Shown here: positions 5,346-7,311 of the stretch, piece by piece | Numbering within the stretch: the stretch's first letter is position 1 | Layout of the letters: every line of letters begins with the position of its first letter | Assembly (NCBI GenBank): GCA_030917985.1 | Contig: JAUPTR010000162.1 | Coordinates: 1-7,311 of the forward strand | Source of the DNA: Pseudomonadota bacterium | GTDB taxonomy: Bacteria; Pseudomonadota; Gammaproteobacteria; Burkholderiales; SCOH01 | Direction of reading: 5' to 3' | Length of the DNA: 7,311 bases | Made by a program: the position numbers and the translations under genes | Notes under the pieces: model-generated | Databases searched by the model: none | The model's input: only the letters and a program-made list of their open reading frames with translations | Told to the model about the DNA's origin: nothing

Positions 5346-6438
5346 TTCGCTGCTGAATGGCGCCAACCGCTGGGCCTTGCAGACGTTCAGCCGCGACTGG
5401 GTGGATTATCTGGTCAGCAATACCATGACCGAGTTCAACCGCCGCATCAATCCGTTTGTCTGGAGCTATCAGCTGCAGGCGCTGCTGCTGGCGGTGCATG
5501 ACGAAGCCGATGGCGTGAAAACCTTTGTGCTGCTGCCGAACCAGCACTGGCGCGACTGGCAGGCCGGGCAACATGCCGAGTTCGTGGTCGAGATCAATGG
5601 CGCCCAGCATCGCCGCTATTACAGCCTGGCGCAGCGCGAAAACGGCTGTGTCAGCATCACCGTCAAACGGGTGGCCGATGGTCTGGTGTCGAACTGGATT
5701 CATCAGCACTGGTTGCCGGGCAAAGTCATCCGCCTGGGTTTGCCACAGGGCAGTTTTGTTTACCGCCAGCAGCCCAAGCTGTTGTTCATTTGCGCCGGCT
5801 CTGGCATTACCCCGTGCCACTCGATTGCGCAAGCGCTGTTGCAGCAGGGCGTGGTGGTGGATATTGCATTTGATGCGCAGTTCCGCCACGAAACCGACAT
5901 GATTTTTGCATCCAGCCTGCGCGATTGGGCCAGGGAAGAAGGGCTGAACACCAACATCGCACTGAGCCAGCCGCGTCAATCCTGCGCCAACGTGGTCAAG
6001 CCCTTGGATGCTGATGAGCTGCGCCGCCGTTACCCGGATTTTGCCGGGCGCGATATCTATCTGTGCGGGCCGCAGGGCTTCATGGACAAGACCATTGCCT
6101 TGCTGCAGCAAGCCGGCTTCGATCTGGCCCGGCTGCATTGCGAGCGCTTTGCCGGCGGCACCTGGGAGGCTGACGCCGGCGTGGGTGAAGCCTGCGAGGA
6201 AATTGTTTTCCAGCATTTGAATCAACGGGTGCAACTGGACACCGAAGATGCTGGCAAGACGTTGATGCAGATTGCCGAACGCCACCATGTGCCGCTGGAA
6301 ATCGGCTGTCGTCAGGGCATGTGTGGCACCTGCAAGCTGATGCTGCGTCAGGGGAAGGTCAGCGGTAATACGCTGGGCAATGCGGTGTATCTGTGTTCGG
6401 CGTATCCGGCGTCGCGGCGTGTGGTGCTCGACGCCTGA
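5338..6438 (+). CDS. Ferredoxin-type oxidoreductase (FAD, NAD(P), C-terminal [2Fe-2S]), desaturase electron donor
   Basis: A 366-residue flavin reductase with three modules. The FAD domain carries RYYS (93-96). The NAD(P) domain carries CAGSGITP (152-159) and YLCGPQGFM (241-249). A C-terminal plant-type ferredoxin has cysteines 324, 329, 332 and 353 (CX4CX2CX20C). The last spacer is shorter than the roughly 29 residues usual in plant-type ferredoxins. Electrons should pass from NAD(P)H via FAD and the iron-sulfur cluster to the desaturase encoded immediately upstream; the 8-base overlap suggests translational coupling and one-to-one synthesis. The ATG at 5338 has AGGGAGG (5323-5329) eight bases upstream; the GTG at 5314 is rejected. 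In Pseudomonas the equivalent reductase gene precedes the desaturase gene, whereas here the order is reversed. The family is clear; the partner assignment rests on neighbourhood. Confidence 0.93.
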   Translation: MIDSLLNGANRWALQTFSRDWVDYLVSNTMTEFNRRINPFVWSYQLQALLLAVHDEADGVKTFVLLPNQHWRDWQAGQHAEFVVEINGAQHRRYYSLAQRENGCVSITVKRVADGLVSNWIHQHWLPGKVIRLGLPQGSFVYRQQPKLLFICAGSGITPCHSIAQALLQQGVVVDIAFDAQFRHETDMIFASSLRDWAREEGLNTNIALSQPRQSCANVVKPLDADELRRRYPDFAGRDIYLCGPQGFMDKTIALLQQAGFDLARLHCERFAGGTWEADAGVGEACEEIVFQHLNQRVQLDTEDAGKTLMQIAERHHVPLEIGCRQGMCGTCKLMLRQGKVSGNTLGNAVYLCSAYPASRRVVLDA

Positions 6439-6462
6439 TCACCCATCAAGGCAAAGGCAGTC

Positions 6463-6891
6463 TCAATGCAGGCTGTCGCTTTCGGGGTCGGGAAATTCCT
6501 CGGCGAATTTGCTGATCCATTCGTGTGCGGCCTGTTCCGGGCTCAGATCGCGGTGTTCGGTCTGTTGCACCTGCTCGCGGTAGGTTTCGATGTGGCAGAT
6601 CTGCTCTACCATGCGGGCACGAAACGCATCGTCCTGATCCAGAAACTCCACGCCCAGCTCGTAGCCATGCTCTGTTTCGCGGCACCAGGCAACCTTGGCG
6701 ACACTCTCGAACACCGGCGTGACGCAGGGAATACGCAAGGAAACTACCGCCCCGGTTTCCACTTCCAGCGCCGATTCAAACGCCAATCCGCCGATACTGA
6801 CATTACACAGATGGCTGATGGTCTGCAGCGATTCGTGCAGGGCATTGACTTCGATGGGCATGCTCGCCGGATGACGCATGAAGTGGCGCAT
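6463..6891 (-). CDS. PilZ-domain c-di-GMP-binding protein
   Basis: A 142-residue cytoplasmic protein made of one PilZ domain plus a polar C-terminal tail. The ligand motifs are both present at the usual positions: RHFMR (residues 2-6, RxxxR) and NVSIGG (30-35, [D/N]xSxxG). It should therefore bind cyclic di-GMP and act as an effector for motility, surface attachment or exopolysaccharide, though no partner is visible nearby. The middle part (VVSLRIPCV, about 49-57, then GYELGVEFL, about 77-85) fits the beta barrel. The acidic tail may be a helix for partner binding. The start at 6891 has AGGAG (6899-6903) at seven bases and places RxxxR at the N-terminus. The frame is open to 7122, but the extra 77 residues lack support. 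It converges on the reductase gene with 24 bases between the stops and no obvious terminator. Confidence 0.9.
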   Translation of the reverse strand: MRHFMRHPASMPIEVNALHESLQTISHLCNVSIGGLAFESALEVETGAVVSLRIPCVTPVFESVAKVAWCRETEHGYELGVEFLDQDDAFRARMVEQICHIETYREQVQQTEHRDLSPEQAAHEWISKFAEEFPDPESDSLH

Positions 6892-7120
6892 GATGAGACT
6901 CCTGAAAATGGCGCAAGGCGTGATATGGTTTAACCTTAGCCCATCCGGCGGCTGGCTGCCGTTAACTGCACTGTTGAATATACAAGCCGGGCGGCGATCG
7001 GGCTGCAGCCGCAGCCGGAACATTTGGCTTGATCCTCTGCCCAATCCCCATTGGGGCCGGCTTTGTGCCCAGCCGCACAGCAGCAAAACAAACGTCAACA
7101 GAACCCGAAGGAAGTCTGCC
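6892..7120. other. Divergent intergenic region
   Basis: This 229-base stretch separates the divergent PilZ and PliC-like genes, so promoters in both directions are expected. I found no convincing -10/-35 pair. It holds a short hairpin, CCCAAT-cccc-ATTGGG (7040-7055), and the solo copy of the mobile-element terminus at 7086-7105. Confidence 0.5.
7086..7105. repeat. Solo terminus of the Y-shaped element
   Basis: These bases match the right end of the Y-shaped element (3935-3954) at 18 of 20 positions, including 14 consecutive ones, ACGTCAACAGAACC (7092-7105). No inward partner copy (GGTTCTGTTGACG) is found between 6892 and this point, nor in the remainder of the window after it. It ends two bases before the AAGGA Shine-Dalgarno of the next gene, so it lies in that gene's leader. 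It is probably the remnant of an older, decayed or partly deleted insertion. Confidence 0.7.
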
Positions 7121-7311
7121 ATGTATCAATCCATACTGACGGCCGGTATGTTGCTGGTGTCCACTGCCGTTCTGGCTGATCAGCCCGCGCTGGCCAAGGT
7201 GCGCGAGGTGATTTACCAGTGTGATCAATTACCGCAACTGCGAGTGAGCTACGCGCAAGACGGGGCGCAGGCGTCGGTGGCGTTGCCATCGGGCAAGCTC
7301 GTGGTGTTGCC
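7121..7311 (+). CDS. Periplasmic C-type lysozyme inhibitor-like protein (PliC/MliC family), N-terminal part
   Basis: The window ends inside this gene; 63 complete codons are visible. Residues 1-19 form a signal peptide (ILTAGMLLVSTAVLA) with likely cleavage after Ala19. There is no lipobox cysteine, so the product should be soluble and periplasmic (PliC-like) rather than anchored like MliC. The mature start VREVIYQCDQLPQLRVSY followed by ASVALPSGKLVVL resembles the MliC/PliC beta barrel, with the conserved Cys34 in the YxC motif. Such proteins protect peptidoglycan by blocking host or competitor C-type lysozyme. AAGGA (7108-7112) lies eight bases before the ATG. The leader directly abuts a copy of the mobile-element terminus. 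Only the N-terminal half can be judged, so the family call is moderate. Confidence 0.7.
   Translation, partial: MYQSILTAGMLLVSTAVLADQPALAKVREVIYQCDQLPQLRVSYAQDGAQASVALPSGKLVVL

Noticed and set aside
5128..6288. 386-codon frame on the minus strand
   Set aside because: It is antisense to the reductase and desaturase, both with complete motifs on the + strand. The long open frame is a by-product of G+C bias.
6463..7122. Extended 219-residue form of the PilZ protein with an N-terminal hydrophobic segment
   Set aside because: A good Shine-Dalgarno precedes the ATG at 6891, which puts RxxxR at the N-terminus. The extension has no support and runs through the intergenic repeat remnant.
1..7311. 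CRISPR array, tRNA, rRNA or riboswitch
   Set aside because: No regularly spaced direct repeats and no recognisable conserved RNA cores were seen on either strand.

Overview
The window (roughly 57% G+C by eye) looks like chromosomal DNA of a gammaproteobacterium. The evidence is rsmE, two outer-membrane-type DUF4136 lipoproteins, a PilZ protein, a periplasmic lysozyme-inhibitor-like gene and a Pseudomonas-style desaturase/ferredoxin-reductase pair. I cannot name the genus. There is no phage, plasmid or transposase gene and no RNA gene that I can recognise.

Layout. 1-366 (+) is the C-terminal part of RsmE. It converges on an SDR oxidoreductase (409-1182, -). The 42 bases between them hold an exact canonical parS site, TGTTTCACGTGAAACA (381-396), embedded in a perfect 30-bp palindrome (374-403). 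This suggests the window lies in the ParB-loaded, origin-proximal part of the chromosome. Next comes a tight leftward operon with a good promoter at 2914-2943: DUF4136 lipoprotein (2250-2846), a second DUF4136 lipoprotein (1638-2240) and a small exported coiled-coil protein (1312-1641). These genes are coupled, with a stop codon inside a Shine-Dalgarno and then an ATGA overlap. A class I O-methyltransferase (3002-3667, -) lies upstream of the operon.

The 529-base gap 3668-4196, between the divergent O-methyltransferase and desaturase genes, holds two non-coding structures. The first (3687-3956) is a 270-base mobile-looking element. Its 31-bp terminal inverted repeats and two internal ~100-base hairpins fit together as an almost fully paired three-way (Y-shaped) fold, bordered by TA dinucleotides. 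A 20-base piece of the same terminus recurs at 7086-7105, just before another gene. The second (4013-4098) is a separate long imperfect hairpin with nested PstI/SbfI-like palindromes. An operator-like imperfect palindrome (4155-4172) sits just before the desaturase.

4197-5345 (+) is a membrane diiron fatty acid desaturase. It overlaps by 8 bases a reductase (5338-6438, +) with FAD, NAD(P) and C-terminal [2Fe-2S] domains. Together they should form a complete electron chain, NAD(P)H to FAD to [2Fe-2S] to the diiron desaturase, for introducing double bonds into acyl chains. A small c-di-GMP-binding PilZ protein (6463-6891, -) converges on the reductase. The window ends inside a secreted PliC/MliC-like lysozyme inhibitor gene (7121 onward, +).

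The protein genes are mostly ordinary. The structures most worth following are the parS palindrome and the Y-shaped element with its solo end.
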